Of a stretch of DNA of 64,000 nt, positions 8,301-15,084 are shown one piece after another (the first letter of the stretch is position 1; the number at the start of each line of letters is the position of its first letter). The notes under the pieces were generated by a model. The model worked only from the letters and a program-made list of their open reading frames with translations. It ran no database searches and was not told where the DNA came from. The position numbers were made by a program, and so were the translations under genes. The DNA lies in assembly GCF_000953675.1 (NCBI RefSeq), contig NZ_LN679998.1:1449911-1513910 (forward strand), written 5' to 3'. The stretch comes from Paraclostridium sordellii. Lineage in GTDB: Bacteria > Bacillota > Clostridia > Peptostreptococcales > Peptostreptococcaceae.

Positions 8301-10381
8301 TTAAAGCATTTAAACCTTCTATAAAAACAGCTGATGGAGTTACTTTAGGTTTACATGAAAAATTTAACCCACTAGATTATGTAAAAGCAACGGATTATGA
8401 AGGCAATAAATTAAGTGATATTAAGGTTACAAGTAACGTAGATAATAATAAAAAAGGTAATTATACAGTTACTTATGAAGTAAAGGCTAACGATGTAGTT
8501 ACTACTAAAACAATGAATGTAGATGTTGTTAGTAAGTATGATTATCTTTCTGATAAAGAATGGAAGAGTGTAGAAACTCAATGGGGAACTCCTAGACGTA
8601 ATAAAGATATAAAAGGAAGAACTTTAGGTGAACCTAAAAACTATGAAAAAGGTATAGGTATTCATGCTAATGGAAATGTTGTTTATGATTTAGGTGAACA
8701 TAACTATGATAACTTTGAAGTTAAAGTAGGAGTAGATATGAATATAGCACCACAAAACAACTCAAGTATATCTTTTAAAGTTATAGGTGATGGAAAGACG
8801 TTAGCAACAACAAAAGTATTAAAACATGAAGATGATTTACAATATATAAAGGTTCCTGTAAAAGGAGTTAAGGAACTTAAAATAGAGGTTAACAATGGTG
8901 GAAATGGGAATACCTCTGACCATGGTATAATAGTTGAGCCAAAACTTACAAGTAATAATGCTAAACCAACTTTAGAAATACCTAAATCTCAAAGTGTTAA
9001 AGTTGGAGAAACATTAGAAAACGTAGTAGGGAATTACAAAGCTATAGATAGCGAAGATGGCGATTTAACTAGTAAGGTAGTAGTAACTGGGCAAGATAAA
9101 ATTAATTTTAATAGAGTAGGTAAATATCAATTAACTTATAGTGTGACGGATAGTGATGGTAATAAAGTTGAAAAAACTAGAGTAATAAGTGTAGTTAATA
9201 TGGAAGACTTTAAGTACTTAAGTGATTATGACTGGAAGTCAGCACAAACTAGTTGGTCAAGTGTAAAAAAAGACAAAGCTGTAAGTGATAATAAGCTTAG
9301 ACTTACAGATGAAAATGGAAAAGAAGTTGTATATGAAAAAGGGATAGGAACACATGCAAATTCTACAATAGTTTATAACTTAGAAGGTAAAAATGCAGAT
9401 TTCTTTAGTTCTTATGTTGGAGTAGACCGTGCAATGTATGGTACAGTAGGAAGTGTACAATTTGAAGTTTATTTAGATGGAGATAAAGCCTTTGATAGTG
9501 GAGTTATGAATTCTAAAGATACACAAAAGTATGTAGAGTTAAACGTTGCAGGAGTTAAGGAATTAAAGTTAGTAGTTAAAGATGGTGGAAATGGAATAGG
9601 TTCTGACCATGCTACTTGGGGTGATGCAAAACTATATTATGTTAATGCTGATAGAGTAGATAATAAAGAATTATTAAAAACTATAGAAGAAGCTAAGAAG
9701 ATAAATAAAGAAAATTATACTGAAGATAGTTGTAAGGCTTTAAATGATAAGTTAACTAAGGCAGAAGAATTATCAAAGGATAAAAATGCTAAACAAGATG
9801 CTATCGATAATATGACAAAAGAACTTCAAGATAGTATTAAAGCTTTAGTTTTAATTAATCTTAATGAGGTTGTGAATGTACCTGATAAGTATCTAGTTAA
9901 ATCTTTAAGTAGTGCTTTAGGTAAAGATGGTAATTTCACAATAGGTGATATGCGTAAGTTAACTAACCTTAACATAAGTCATGGTGTTAATAGTCTTGAG
10001 GGATTACAATATGCTATTAACTTAGAGAGTATAAATGGTGAAGGTAATCAAGTTAAGGATCTTAGAGTATTATCTAAGTTAGATAAGCTAAAAAGTGTTA
10101 ACTTTAAAAATCAATATGTAGAAGTCGGAGAACTTTATCCAATTGACGGTAAAATTAAAGTTAATACAGAAACATATAATAGAGAAGGTAAAAACATTTC
10201 TACTAAGGTTGTTATGGTTGATCGTAGTGGTAAGGTAATTAAGGAACAAAACTTAGAACCTAATACTAAAGAGGTTGATCTAGATGTTTCTAATGTAGAG
10301 CCAGGTGTTTATGGTGTTCATGTTTATTTTGAGGGTAATGAAATGAATGGGATACTAATAAATATAGCTAGTACTAAATAA
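5309..10381 (+). CDS. Secreted M60-family (PF13402) zinc metallopeptidase with CBM32 and NPCBM modules
   Basis: 1690 residues. Signal peptide at about 1-27. Two F5/8-type C (CBM32) modules at about 61-206 and 288-427, both with WET and QNWA motifs. The M60 catalytic domain runs from about 490 to 860, with zinc motif HELGH at 758-762 and a downstream Glu773 in GEVTNN. Then Ig-like segments at about 915-1078, an NPCBM module at about 1079-1212, a DUF5011-type Ig at about 1218-1298, a second NPCBM at about 1303-1444, a FIVAR helical repeat at about 1450-1514, a short leucine-rich segment at about 1517-1594 and a C-terminal beta domain. M60 enzymes cut mucin-type glycoproteins; C. perfringens Zmp proteins share this plan. 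No LPXTG or membrane anchor is visible, so it is probably released. It is a single-gene transcript. Confidence 0.92.
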   Translation: MKKKIVSILAMSMIATNSIPVVNVFANEVVKDKAVAIEKSVSKNMTVTDFKIKNNPNFNKYNELYKVGVKSITNNGGNYPNAPLTKAIDGNLSTHWETGKPNSETFKNEITFEFDDIAQINRLAYATRQDGAKGKGYPTSADIYVSKEDKGDNFELAGEVKGSKVTGGMVEFKFDTVSAKRVKFVFKEANQNWASASEFWFYKEDKILDKMSRLFKDSNMNVVSDEFNTMDKLKALEDECKNHPFYNDFKEDIENAKVVIEQGKLESSVASTKKFNYLDNKEYINQFRIPYNNIKSISNNAGHYAAQNIQKAVDNDVSTYWETNKSNNNDWNNEITVEFVNPITIDKIVYGARQSDTKGFIEEFEVYGSNTSKGETFQLVSTGKANRDKGLVEAKFKPTTFKRIKLKAVKSNQNWATLNEIMFFKEDKLSDKLNNIFTDQTQSELKKEYNSKEAIDALDKEVKTHPLKSDLGKIIERARKILDNKFEGNILKMTLPQNGDVHGHCRNDLLMSSFGTNFISTGVLAKPGETIEVYVDADGSKPLPQIMFSQSQGHYGNWQRKYNLKPGYNKFEVPKIYDEKWSHKTNPGGAIYFINPYTTEQQGKAPKIVLEGGQKFPLYNQGDDEQAFLKELKDYSDYVKANPDTAVDIFEYNSPRILFTGRASDANQVYNVEKVNVAESTLAWSKVVDDMLKFAGLEENSKDPKHDSTGIRTTVRVMQPFGGAYAAGDHVGIQYHVADDFLRTDKHSMDGIRWGTVHELGHQLDIIPRTWGEVTNNMWSNEEYIKAGIRDNVNYNSIYDRVSSDVDTNYKYEDFDLSARLGMFWQLRLAKADYWQSLERMYRERKPKAENYQQKCDLFAEYSSELLGANLTEYITRYGMTLSDECKAKLNKYPKLDKKIWYLNSDAMNYKGKGFTEDVKVEVSSKLDKSAKTNTLNLNIDKDNSGDLLGYEVSKDGKVLGFTKSNTFVVKNVDVNENAKYDVIAYAKDLSKAKETSVKAFKPSIKTADGVTLGLHEKFNPLDYVKATDYEGNKLSDIKVTSNVDNNKKGNYTVTYEVKANDVVTTKTMNVDVVSKYDYLSDKEWKSVETQWGTPRRNKDIKGRTLGEPKNYEKGIGIHANGNVVYDLGEHNYDNFEVKVGVDMNIAPQNNSSISFKVIGDGKTLATTKVLKHEDDLQYIKVPVKGVKELKIEVNNGGNGNTSDHGIIVEPKLTSNNAKPTLEIPKSQSVKVGETLENVVGNYKAIDSEDGDLTSKVVVTGQDKINFNRVGKYQLTYSVTDSDGNKVEKTRVISVVNMEDFKYLSDYDWKSAQTSWSSVKKDKAVSDNKLRLTDENGKEVVYEKGIGTHANSTIVYNLEGKNADFFSSYVGVDRAMYGTVGSVQFEVYLDGDKAFDSGVMNSKDTQKYVELNVAGVKELKLVVKDGGNGIGSDHATWGDAKLYYVNADRVDNKELLKTIEEAKKINKENYTEDSCKALNDKLTKAEELSKDKNAKQDAIDNMTKELQDSIKALVLINLNEVVNVPDKYLVKSLSSALGKDGNFTIGDMRKLTNLNISHGVNSLEGLQYAINLESINGEGNQVKDLRVLSKLDKLKSVNFKNQYVEVGELYPIDGKIKVNTETYNREGKNISTKVVMVDRSGKVIKEQNLEPNTKEVDLDVSNVEPGVYGVHVYFEGNEMNGILINIASTK

Positions 10382-10392
10382 GTTTTAGTTTA

Positions 10393-10486
10393 GAAAAGTT
10401 TTATGTTTATAGCATCAGCCTTCACTGTAAAGCCTAAGGAACAAGCTTTAATGTTTCGTTAGATTACTATAAATATAAAACTCTTT
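10393..10486 (+). repeat. Structured palindromic element, copy A
   Basis: Outer arms GTTTTATGTTTATAG (10398-10412) and CTATAAATATAAAAC pair over 15 bp with one G-U. The inside carries the conserved blocks CCTTCACTG, an inner hairpin AAAGC/GCTTT, and AGATT. The arm sequence differs from the other copies but pairing is kept. It lies 12 bases after the protease stop and upstream of a separate terminator. Other copies are at 33611, 35898, 57696 and 62368. Confidence 0.7.
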
Positions 10487-10516
10487 CATCGTTAAACTAT
10501 ATTATTATATAAAATG

Positions 10517-10547
10517 AAAAAGCTAGAGGTAAAACTCTAGCTTTTTT
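10517..10547 (+). terminator. Rho-independent terminator
   Basis: AAAAAGCTAGAG and CTCTAGCTTTTTT form a perfect stem with a 6-base loop and a T tail. It lies 30 bases downstream of element A, so the protease 3' UTR should contain the element. Confidence 0.88.
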
Positions 10548-10752
10548 ATTTGTTTTTTATAAAAACATTCTATTATAAATAAGCATTTTAATCTGTTATT
10601 TTTTATTTAACTATATTGAAATTCTAAATTTAAAATTTATTAAACATTTATATCAAATTCTTAAGTATAGAAAAGCTTTATATTATATAATGTTAAATAA
10701 AGATATTTTAGATATGATATAGATAATATGAATTTATGAGGGGGAACTTTGG

Positions 10753-11322
10753 ATGAATACAGCAATATTTTTAGAAATATTAACAGTAGCAGAAAAACTA
10801 AAATGCAATACTAGACACTCATGGACATCAAGTGGACGCCATGAAAGTGTAGCTGAACATAGCTGGCGTATTGCATTAATGGCGTTATTAATGCGTGATG
10901 AATTTCCAGAAATTGATATGGACAAGGTAATTCGTATGTGTTTGATTCACGATTTAGGAGAAGCCTTTACTGGTGATATTCCTACTTTTGAGAAGAAAGA
11001 AGAAGATAGTGAAAAAGAGGATGAGATATTTTTTAAATGGATTGCAACTTTCCCCAGTCCTTATCGTGAGGAATTTACAGAACTTTTAAAGGAAATGAAT
11101 GAACGTAAAACTGATGAAGCAAAGCTTTACAAAGCATTAGATAATTTAGAAGCAGTGATTCAGCATAACGAGGCGGATATTAGTACTTGGATTCCTCTAG
11201 AATATGACTTACAGTTTACTTATGGTTCGGATAAGGTGGAATTTTCTCCGTATTTAAAGAAGTTAAAGAAAGAGATAGACCAAAGGACTACAGAAAAAAT
11301 AGCTAAAAAGAATGAAGCTTAG
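10753..11322 (+). CDS. HD-domain phosphohydrolase (YfbR/HDDC2-like)
   Basis: 189 residues. Metal ligands of the HD fold are visible: His36 in AEHSWR, His66-Asp67 in LIHDLGE, and Asp130 in YKALDNLE. The family includes 5'-nucleotidases such as YfbR and human HDDC2, acting on deoxynucleoside monophosphates in the cytoplasm; substrate here is not proven. The ribosome site GAGGGGG lies about 7 bases before the ATG. It is a single gene with a terminator at both sides. Odd point: arginine is often CGT/CGC (RHSW, GRH, SWRI, IRMC), while neighbours use almost only AGA, suggesting recent acquisition. Confidence 0.88.
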   Translation: MNTAIFLEILTVAEKLKCNTRHSWTSSGRHESVAEHSWRIALMALLMRDEFPEIDMDKVIRMCLIHDLGEAFTGDIPTFEKKEEDSEKEDEIFFKWIATFPSPYREEFTELLKEMNERKTDEAKLYKALDNLEAVIQHNEADISTWIPLEYDLQFTYGSDKVEFSPYLKKLKKEIDQRTTEKIAKKNEA

Positions 11323-11372
11323 TTATTTAGAATAGATAACAATATATAATAAACTCATCTATATAAAATTTG

Positions 11373-11428
11373 AAAATAACTGTACCTTATAGCTAAAATA
11401 TTGAAATTGCTAAGGTACAGTTATTTTT
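11373..11428 (+). terminator. Terminator, possibly bidirectional
   Basis: AAAATAACTGTACCTTA pairs with TAAGGTACAGTTATTTTT across a 20-base loop. It sits between convergent genes and has A and T tracts on both sides. Confidence 0.8.
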
Positions 11429-11468
11429 ATATAATATTTATTACAAAGTAGATTAATACATCCTAAAA

Positions 11469-11927
11469 TTAATTTAAATTACTTTTGTCTTTAGACAAAT
11501 CATTTATGAAATTATCTATAGGTATTAACTTATTTTTATTAGAGTTATAGTTTCCATAAATTTCGCCTGTAGTAGCATTAACTAATACTCTTTTATCAGT
11601 TTTAATACTTTGATCTTTATTTTTGAAATAAAAAACATAATAATTTTGATTTTCTATACCAATTACATCAGTTAAATTAAAAAAGTCCCCACCAATAAGT
11701 AGGCTATCAGAATCAACTATATTCTTAAACTTATCGTTGACTATGTTTTTTGCCTCACTACTGCTTATCTTATTTTCTTTATCAGTATTACTTTTTTCTG
11801 TGCTATTAGTTTTATCCACAGAGTTTTGAATATCATTTGATTTATCACTTTGTTTACTACACCCAACGAAAGATAAAGATATAGAAATAATAACTAGACT
11901 TAAACTAAGAATTTTTTTAATTTTCAT
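11469..11927 (-). CDS. Small lipoprotein, possibly PepSY-like
   Basis: 152 residues. Signal peptide MKIKKILSLSLVIISISLS with lipobox FVGC (Cys23). A Ser/Asn/Lys-rich linker of about 30 residues is followed by a domain of about 100 residues with VLVNATTGEIYG, which resembles the core strand of PepSY-type folds (KRVLVNATTGEIYGNY). The function is unknown. PepSY domains are thought to restrain proteases or bind cell-wall components. The start has an AGGTGTG-type ribosome site. It is monocistronic and points toward the HD gene. Confidence 0.7.
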   Translation of the reverse strand: MKIKKILSLSLVIISISLSFVGCSKQSDKSNDIQNSVDKTNSTEKSNTDKENKISSSEAKNIVNDKFKNIVDSDSLLIGGDFFNLTDVIGIENQNYYVFYFKNKDQSIKTDKRVLVNATTGEIYGNYNSNKNKLIPIDNFINDLSKDKSNLN

Positions 11928-12088
11928 AATTTATCACACCTTTCAATTTTATTAAAGATTACCTAAAACTTTTAAAGTAAGTATATCAAACATTTATTTC
12001 AAAACTACTTCAAATTTATTAAGAAAATATTAAGAATGTATTACAATATAAAAACAACTTAATTCATATTAAAGATTTTAGTAAAAAT

Positions 12089-12124
12089 AGCCCTTAGAAT
12101 CCATTTTTTCAGATTCTAAGGACT
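12089..12124 (-). terminator. GCCCTTAGAAT hairpin, copy 1
   Basis: CCTTAGAATC pairs with GATTCTAAGG. On the minus strand it is followed by GGGCTATTTTT, so it should terminate the minus-strand gene at 12140-12346. It is one of seven closely similar hairpins in the window. Confidence 0.75.
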
Positions 12125-12139
12125 ATAACTTTAGTATTG

Positions 12140-12346
12140 TTACATATCGTTAGGAGATGCAAAATTATTTTTATTATAATCAAGTCTTATTTTTTTTATA
12201 TTCATAAGAGATGAAATTATAAAAGCAACTGCAAAGCCTAACAGTATTTTTCCAATCATATATATATATGACTTACTAATTATTATAACTAGCATTAATA
12301 TTAAGCTAATTATTAAAATAGTAAAGTATGACCTGTTTATATTCAT
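12140..12346 (-). CDS. Small two-helix membrane protein
   Basis: 68 residues with two predicted membrane helices (about 8-24 and 30-48) and a short charged tail. No family recognised. It ends 16 bases before a terminator hairpin on its strand. Its upstream neighbour on the same strand is a 32-codon peptide gene, and both could be on one transcript. Confidence 0.55.
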   Translation of the reverse strand: MNINRSYFTILIISLILMLVIIISKSYIYMIGKILLGFAVAFIISSLMNIKKIRLDYNKNNFASPNDM

Positions 12347-12387
12347 AATAATTTAACCTTCCTAGCATATAAAGAATTTATATTAAT

Positions 12388-12486
12388 TTATAACTTTAAG
12401 GTTTTAGAATCTCCTTTATCATAACTTATCCCTGAAGTAAGTATGAAATCTGCGATAATTAAAACTATATCTATAATGATTTCCAT
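12388..12486 (-). CDS. Hydrophobic 32-residue peptide
   Basis: A short frame with a well-spaced AGGTGG ribosome site 9 bases before its ATG. The product is an amphipathic/hydrophobic helix (MEIIIDIVLIIADFILTSG) with a charged tail ending KTLKL. This looks like the small membrane or toxin-like peptides common in clostridia, but no family is recognised. A TTTAGTCCAA-type motif lies about 66 bases upstream on the same strand. It could be a leader peptide or a real gene; the call rests on the ribosome site and composition only. Confidence 0.45.
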   Translation of the reverse strand: MEIIIDIVLIIADFILTSGISYDKGDSKTLKL

Positions 12487-12865
12487 AAAAAATAACCACC
12501 TTTAATCTAAAATATTGAATTTATTTTAACATGTAAATTTAAATAAAAGTAAAATTTGGATTAAGATAGAGTTATTTAGGAGTGAAATATAAGAGTAGAT
12601 AAATATATTCATTTCTAACTAACAAGTAATATTACAGGTAGACCTTAGGTTTTATTAAATTTATTTTGAATTTTATGAAGAAATCAAGTAAAGTTCTATT
12701 TATATATAAATGAAAAAAGAGTCTGTATAGTAACTTAAATATATAACCTATTTATAGTGAAATTTCAAACTTAGTAAATAGTTATATTTATATAATAATA
12801 TAGATTTATTTATATATTATATAAATAAAAATAATATAAAAGATTATATTATGGGGGAGATATTT
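12487..12865. other. Divergent intergenic region with a TTTAGTCCAA-type motif
   Basis: AAATTTGGATTAAGA at 12552-12566 is one of seven related motifs and points toward the minus-strand peptide gene. The rest is extremely AT-rich and holds the promoter of the acetyltransferase gene to the right. GGGGGAG at 12854-12860 is that gene's ribosome site. Nothing else is recognised. Confidence 0.4.
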
Positions 12866-13303
12866 ATGTATAGAATAGTTGATATAAGTTGTAGTCTAAG
12901 AAATGATTTAACATTAGAAATTCTTAAAGAAAGTGTATTTAAGCCAACTAAAGAAAAATTAATAAAAAGTGCCAATTACTATGAAAGTAAAGAGGGAATA
13001 GTTTCATATGGGTATATTTGTGATGATATGATTTTAGGTTTAATAGTTTTAGATAAGACCAGTAATGATGAAATGATAATACTAGATATAGCTGTTAGAA
13101 AAGATAAACAAAAACTTGGAATAGGAAGTGAACTATTAAATTATGTAATTTATGGGCTTAAACCTAGGATTTTAGTTGCAGAGACAGATGATGATGCAGT
13201 TGGATTTTATGAAAAGAAACAATTTGAAATAGTTAATTTAGGCGAAAAACATTCAAATATTAATAGATATGAGTGTAGGTATTTTAATTTATATAATGAT
13301 TAG
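12866..13303 (+). CDS. GNAT-family N-acetyltransferase
   Basis: 145 residues. The acetyl-CoA binding signature is visible as AVRKDKQKLGIGSELLNYV (about residues 68-87), followed by LVAETDDDAVGFYEKKQFE, the usual beta5/alpha4 region of GNAT enzymes. The substrate is unknown. An ATG lies 15 bases upstream at 12851, but it overlaps the GGGGGAG ribosome site; the ATG at 12866 is 5-6 bases downstream of that site and is chosen. It is a single gene. Confidence 0.88.
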   Translation: MYRIVDISCSLRNDLTLEILKESVFKPTKEKLIKSANYYESKEGIVSYGYICDDMILGLIVLDKTSNDEMIILDIAVRKDKQKLGIGSELLNYVIYGLKPRILVAETDDDAVGFYEKKQFEIVNLGEKHSNINRYECRYFNLYND

Positions 13304-13326
13304 AAATATCCAAAGGAGCTACATGC

Positions 13327-13591
13327 AATTATTTAAAATCTAAAGAAAAAATTTTACAATCAGTGGTAAAAGTCAAAAAAATTATCAAAGATTATAATAT
13401 ATTTACAGCAACTTTAGAAGTAAGAAGAAAATGCTCTATTTTAAGCGGAAGTTGTGGTATTTTAATAAATATTAGATATCATAGTGCTTTATGTAGTTAA
13501 GTCATATAATGTTGCAACTGAATTATTTATTGGAGAGATATTAACATTAGATTTTAATTTAATAACATTAAAATCATTAAATAAAAAATAA
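13327..13591 (+). pseudogene. Possible decayed coding remnant
   Basis: No intact gene lies between 13304 and 13704. A 57-codon open stretch (13327-13500, no start) reads ...NIFTATLEVRRKCSILSGSCGILI, which faintly recalls the VPRKLSSNCGI core of the DUF3343 protein encoded at 26953-27204. A second stretch in the next frame (13508-13591) ends SLNKK. Codon composition is coding-like, but the relationship is weak and may be chance. Confidence 0.2.
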
Positions 13592-13704
13592 AAGTTCAGC
13601 AAGAGACTACTTTATAAAATGCATTTGAAAATATGGTCAAAGTTTTTGCTAAAGAGAACACAATGTTTTATACTAGATAAGTTTTCTAGTTCTAAATTAA
13701 ATAA

Positions 13705-13742
13705 AAAGAGTGAATATACAAATTAAAATATATCCACTCTTT
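13705..13742 (-). terminator. Terminator of the nucleotidyltransferase gene
   Basis: AAAGAGTG/CACTCTTT plus ATAT/ATAT arms. On the minus strand it is followed by TTTTTATTT. It lies just beyond the stop at 13750, which supports that stop, and not the one at 13870, as the original gene end. Confidence 0.75.
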
Positions 13743-13749
13743 CTATTGT

Positions 13750-14307
13750 CTATATAGTTTTAGGTGTTAAAATATTATTTATTTTACATTTAACGATTGA
13801 TGGTAAATTACAATCTAAAGACCTTCTTAACAAGTTATCTTTTTTTACTATATTAGTTAAAAGGTATTTTTATATCATTTCTACCTTAATCTCTCTATTA
13901 GGAATCAATTGATATATTACATACCAGTCTTCTAAAGATGTAAAAGGTATGCTTACGCCATTAATTAGCTTATATTCTGAAATAGACATATTATCAAATA
14001 TATAATTATATACGCCATTATCATGATTAATTGCAAAACCTGCCATAACATCAATATCAATTCCATTTATAACATATTCATAAAAGTATTTTGTTGAATA
14101 TGTAGAAGTTTCTTCATATTCTCTTTTTTTCCCAAGCTTTTTTAATATTTTATCTGATTTATGTATATCCTTAATATCTATAAAAATGTCTATATCATTA
14201 GGAGTATCGACCATGCCAAACTGATTTAGTAATATAGATGCACCTACTCCCCATAATATATTAGCTTTATTAAGTTTATCTCCAATATAGCTTAAAGTAT
14301 CAAACAT
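13750..14307 (-). pseudogene. Nucleotidyltransferase gene with an in-frame stop
   Basis: The frame from ATG at 14307 gives 145 residues with a nucleotidyltransferase core: WGVGASILL followed by DTPNDIDIFID, the GxxS...DxD pattern of minimal and aminoglycoside-type nucleotidyltransferases. It stops at TAA 13870-13872 after KVEMI. The same frame then continues for 39 more codons (KYLLTNIVKKDNLLRRSLDCN...) to TAG at 13750, directly before a terminator. The tail has normal coding composition and reads like the natural end of this family, with the TAA replacing a sense codon such as GAA. It is either a nonsense-mutated gene or a truncated but active protein. The cytoplasmic substrate is unknown. 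Confidence 0.7.
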
Positions 14308-14397
14308 TTTTTACTACACCTCATATTCTATTAAAAAAATTAATTATATTATTATATCATAGTAGTAAAATTTAAATATGTATAAAATGTTTTAGGA

Positions 14398-14429
14398 TTG
14401 TTGAAATAGAAACAAAACTTTAATATAAT
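14398..14429 (+). promoter_or_regulatory. marR promoter with overlapping operator
   Basis: -35 TTGAAA (14401-14406) and -10 TATAAT (14424-14429) are 17 bases apart. The -35 lies inside TTGTTGAAATAGAAACAA (14398-14415), a TTGTT/AACAA inverted repeat that recurs twice before the efflux gene. This supports MarR autorepression. Confidence 0.85.
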
Positions 14430-14463
14430 ATTGTTAATGAACTAATGGGTAGGAGGATAGGCC

Positions 14464-14937
14464 ATGAACAAAGAAGAACAGGTTATAATGGGTGTTAGGG
14501 ACTTATTTAATAAGATAGTTTGGCTTAATAAGTTTAAGATGGAGAAGAGCCTTAAAGAGTATAAGTCTTCTGAAGTACATTGTATCGAATACATTGGAAG
14601 AAATGTAGATACAAATGTGACAAAACTTTCAGAGTACTTTTATATGACTAGAGGTGCCATGAGTAAACTAACTAAGAAGCTAATGAAAAAAGGCGTTATC
14701 GAAAGCTACCAAAAACCGGATAATAAGAAAGAAATATACTTTAGACTTACTGAGCAAGGAAAAGAAGTGTATAAAACCCATGAGAAACTACACAAAGAGT
14801 TTCAAGAGAGAGATAAAGCTATATTTGAACAGGTAACTGAAGAGCAATTTGACAGTATGCTTAATTTTATAGAAAAGTATAGTAGTCATTTGGATGGAGA
14901 AATAAAGAAACTTGGTATAGATATTAAGTCGGAATAA
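14464..14937 (+). CDS. MarR-family transcriptional regulator
   Basis: 157 residues. Winged-helix core: helices around VTKLSEYFYMTRGAMSKLTKKLMKKGVIE (about 44-72), then the wing QKPDNKKEIYFRLTEQGKE, and a long C-terminal dimer helix. MarR proteins are dimeric repressors released by small toxic ligands. AGGAGG is 8 bases before the ATG. Its own promoter and the two sites before the MFS gene share the TTGTTGAmAwrGAAACAA operator, so it most likely represses itself and the efflux pump. A terminator separates the two genes, giving two transcripts. Confidence 0.93.
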   Translation: MNKEEQVIMGVRDLFNKIVWLNKFKMEKSLKEYKSSEVHCIEYIGRNVDTNVTKLSEYFYMTRGAMSKLTKKLMKKGVIESYQKPDNKKEIYFRLTEQGKEVYKTHEKLHKEFQERDKAIFEQVTEEQFDSMLNFIEKYSSHLDGEIKKLGIDIKSE

Positions 14938-14960
14938 ATTTAAATAATGAGAAAAAGTAT

Positions 14961-14997
14961 AAGCAGTCTGATTCTATAGAGAAGAGGCTGCTTTTTT
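14961..14997 (+). terminator. Rho-independent terminator after marR
   Basis: AAGCAGTCT pairs with AGGCTGCTT (one G-U), followed by a T run. Confidence 0.85.
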
Positions 14998-15006
14998 ATT
15001 GTTAAA

Positions 15007-15061
15007 ATTTTGTTGACAAGGAAACAAAATTAGGGTATTATTTTGTTGACAAGGAAACAAT
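15007..15061 (+). promoter_or_regulatory. Efflux gene promoter with two MarR operators
   Basis: Operator 1 at 15007-15030 has 8-base arms ATTTTGTT/AACAAAAT around GACAAGGA. Operator 2 at 15040-15061 repeats the same 20 bases. -35 TTGACA (15013-15018) lies in operator 1 and -10 TATTAT (15036-15041) is 17 bases on, touching operator 2. Bound repressor would block both promoter elements. Confidence 0.9.
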
Positions 15062-15084
15062 AAGACTTTGGAAGGAGAATTTAA

